Below are positions 12,726 to 13,486 of a stretch of 13,486 nucleotides of DNA, in pieces. The stretch is from the NCBI GenBank assembly GCA_027017025.1, contig JALURH010000093.1:1-13486 (forward strand), read 5' to 3'. This DNA is from Thermofilaceae archaeon (lineage in GTDB: Archaea > Thermoproteota > Thermoprotei > Thermofilales > Thermofilaceae). The notes beneath the pieces were generated by a model. That model saw only the letters and a program-made list of their open reading frames with translations, was not told the DNA's origin and did no database searches. The position numbers were made by a program, and so were the translations under genes. Position 1 is the stretch's first letter, and each line of letters begins with the position of its first letter.

Positions 12726-13486
12726 CCCAGTTTTATGCTAAGATTAAGTATCCCTCTCTTACTTAGAGTGTAGATATAAGATATTACTTCCTCTACCCTA
12801 ATTCCAGTAATTCTCGAGATCCTATCTACAGCTACATCAAACTTAATGTTTTTACCTCCTAATGCTTTACTCATCCTCGCTATTTCCTCCATAATCTTTA
12901 TCTCCTCACTACTCATAGATTCTCCAATTATCTCCTCAGCCACCCTTCTGATAGAAGCTATGTCGGCAAATAGCTTCTTGAATTGATAAGGCTCGGGATT
13001 AACCTTTAGCCTCCTAATACTATCTTCCACCCTGTCCAGTTTTCTGAGATACGCATTTATTATACCAGCTTTTTCTATCGAAGCAACTCTGGAAGCTATT
13101 TTCAGAACACCTATCGTGGCATAAATTTCCTCTAAGACTTTATCTAAATAGCTATTATATACTGATCTACATATCCTTACCTGTTTCTCGATAGTGCCTA
13201 GAATATCTTTAGCCTCCCTAAGACTCTTTACTGGGTCCTCTAGTGACACAGAATCGAGAAAGCGTAGAATCTTCTGGGAAAGACCTACAAGCCGAGCATA
13301 TAGATGTTCGTCAAGTAGCTTGATCATTTGTGACCATATCTCTAGCTGCTCCCTTCTATACTCTAAGAGCTTAATATAGTCTCTAAGTTCCTCGAGAACA
13401 GAGTATATCCTAGTTAGGGTTTCGGTCAACTCCTCAATACTATTTGCATAATGCTCTAACTCCTTAGCTGTCTCAGTTAATGTTTC
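12722..13486 (-). CDS. Coiled-coil protein with C-terminal winged-helix-like region, 5' end outside window
   Basis: I do not recognise a family. The reading frame stays open from the stop at 12722 to the right edge. A TTG at 13429 is possible but reads as an internal leucine of a continuing helix (TAKELEHYANSIEELTETL), so the gene is treated as partial at its 5' end. At least 254 residues are visible: long amphipathic helices with heptad-like leucine, isoleucine, glutamate and arginine spacing up to about 190 residues, e.g. LEELRDYIKLLEYRREQLEI, then an EEIKIMEEIARMSKALGGKN helix. The C-terminus, FDVAVDRISRITGIRVEEVI followed by SYIYTLSKRGILNLSIKLG, resembles a winged helix. No signal peptide or membrane span is visible in this part. 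It could be a chromosome-associated or scaffold protein, but I cannot support a function. Confidence 0.7.
   Translation of the reverse strand, partial: ETLTETAKELEHYANSIEELTETLTRIYSVLEELRDYIKLLEYRREQLEIWSQMIKLLDEHLYARLVGLSQKILRFLDSVSLEDPVKSLREAKDILGTIEKQVRICRSVYNSYLDKVLEEIYATIGVLKIASRVASIEKAGIINAYLRKLDRVEDSIRRLKVNPEPYQFKKLFADIASIRRVAEEIIGESMSSEEIKIMEEIARMSKALGGKNIKFDVAVDRISRITGIRVEEVISYIYTLSKRGILNLSIKLG

Noticed and set aside
1..13486. tRNA, rRNA, CRISPR array, insertion sequence or C/D-box RNA
   Set aside because: I saw no spaced direct repeats, transposase, cloverleaf or convincing C and D box pair in the gaps, which are almost all shorter than 100 bp.

Overview
The window is an AT-rich, very gene-dense stretch that reads as a chromosome segment of a hyperthermophilic archaeon, most likely a crenarchaeon (Thermoproteota, Desulfurococcales-like). 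The grounds are archaeal-type proteins (an archaeal NMN adenylyltransferase, an archaeal-type RNase HII, a small HTH_45-like winged-helix protein, a DhnA-class aldolase), TATA-box sequences about 25-32 nt upstream of start codons, apparently leaderless genes, and genes packed with gaps of a few bases or overlapping stops. I could not assign a genus. There is no rRNA, tRNA, CRISPR array or insertion sequence that I can see.

Layout, left to right. (a) 58-1789: an XTP/dITP pyrophosphatase (minus) diverges from a fused double-domain nitroreductase of the SagB type (plus); each gene's TATA box lies inside or against the other gene. (b) 1849-2298: an unrecognised 149-residue protein with its own promoter. 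(c) 2290-4441 (minus): a three-gene operon of a xylose-isomerase-like TIM-barrel epimerase, a small DUF369 cyclophilin-like protein and a class I DhnA-type aldolase, with an auxin-efflux-type permease (4529-5407) diverging from it. (d) 5415-7027: a SIMPL/DUF541 exported protein (minus), diverging from a membrane protein followed directly by a small winged-helix regulator. (e) 7045-9949: an FGGY sugar kinase (minus) and a MalK-like ABC ATPase (plus), diverging across the largest intergenic gap (8650-8869). (f) 9946-12117 (minus): RNase HII, an M55 D-aminopeptidase with its own TATA box, and an overlapping left-handed beta-helix acyltransferase with a C-terminal zinc-ribbon-like motif. (g) 12186-12725 NMN adenylyltransferase, then the 3' part of a coiled-coil protein that runs off the right edge.

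The aldolase operon, the permease, the FGGY kinase and the ABC ATPase together look like parts of a carbohydrate uptake and breakdown route (isomerise, phosphorylate, cleave), but the substrate cannot be read from sequence and the pieces are not in one operon. The remaining genes are mostly housekeeping (nucleotide-pool cleaning, RNA removal from DNA, NAD synthesis).

The observations I consider most worth a second look are: the two halves of the nitroreductase have lost opposite parts of the FMN site, as expected if only one of two interface sites survives; two blocks of the ABC ATPase contain no A-ending codon at all, suggesting patchwork recombination with a paralogue; and the epimerase/DUF369/aldolase gene set, which may be an uncharacterised pathway. 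None of these amounts to a clearly new defence or mobile system.
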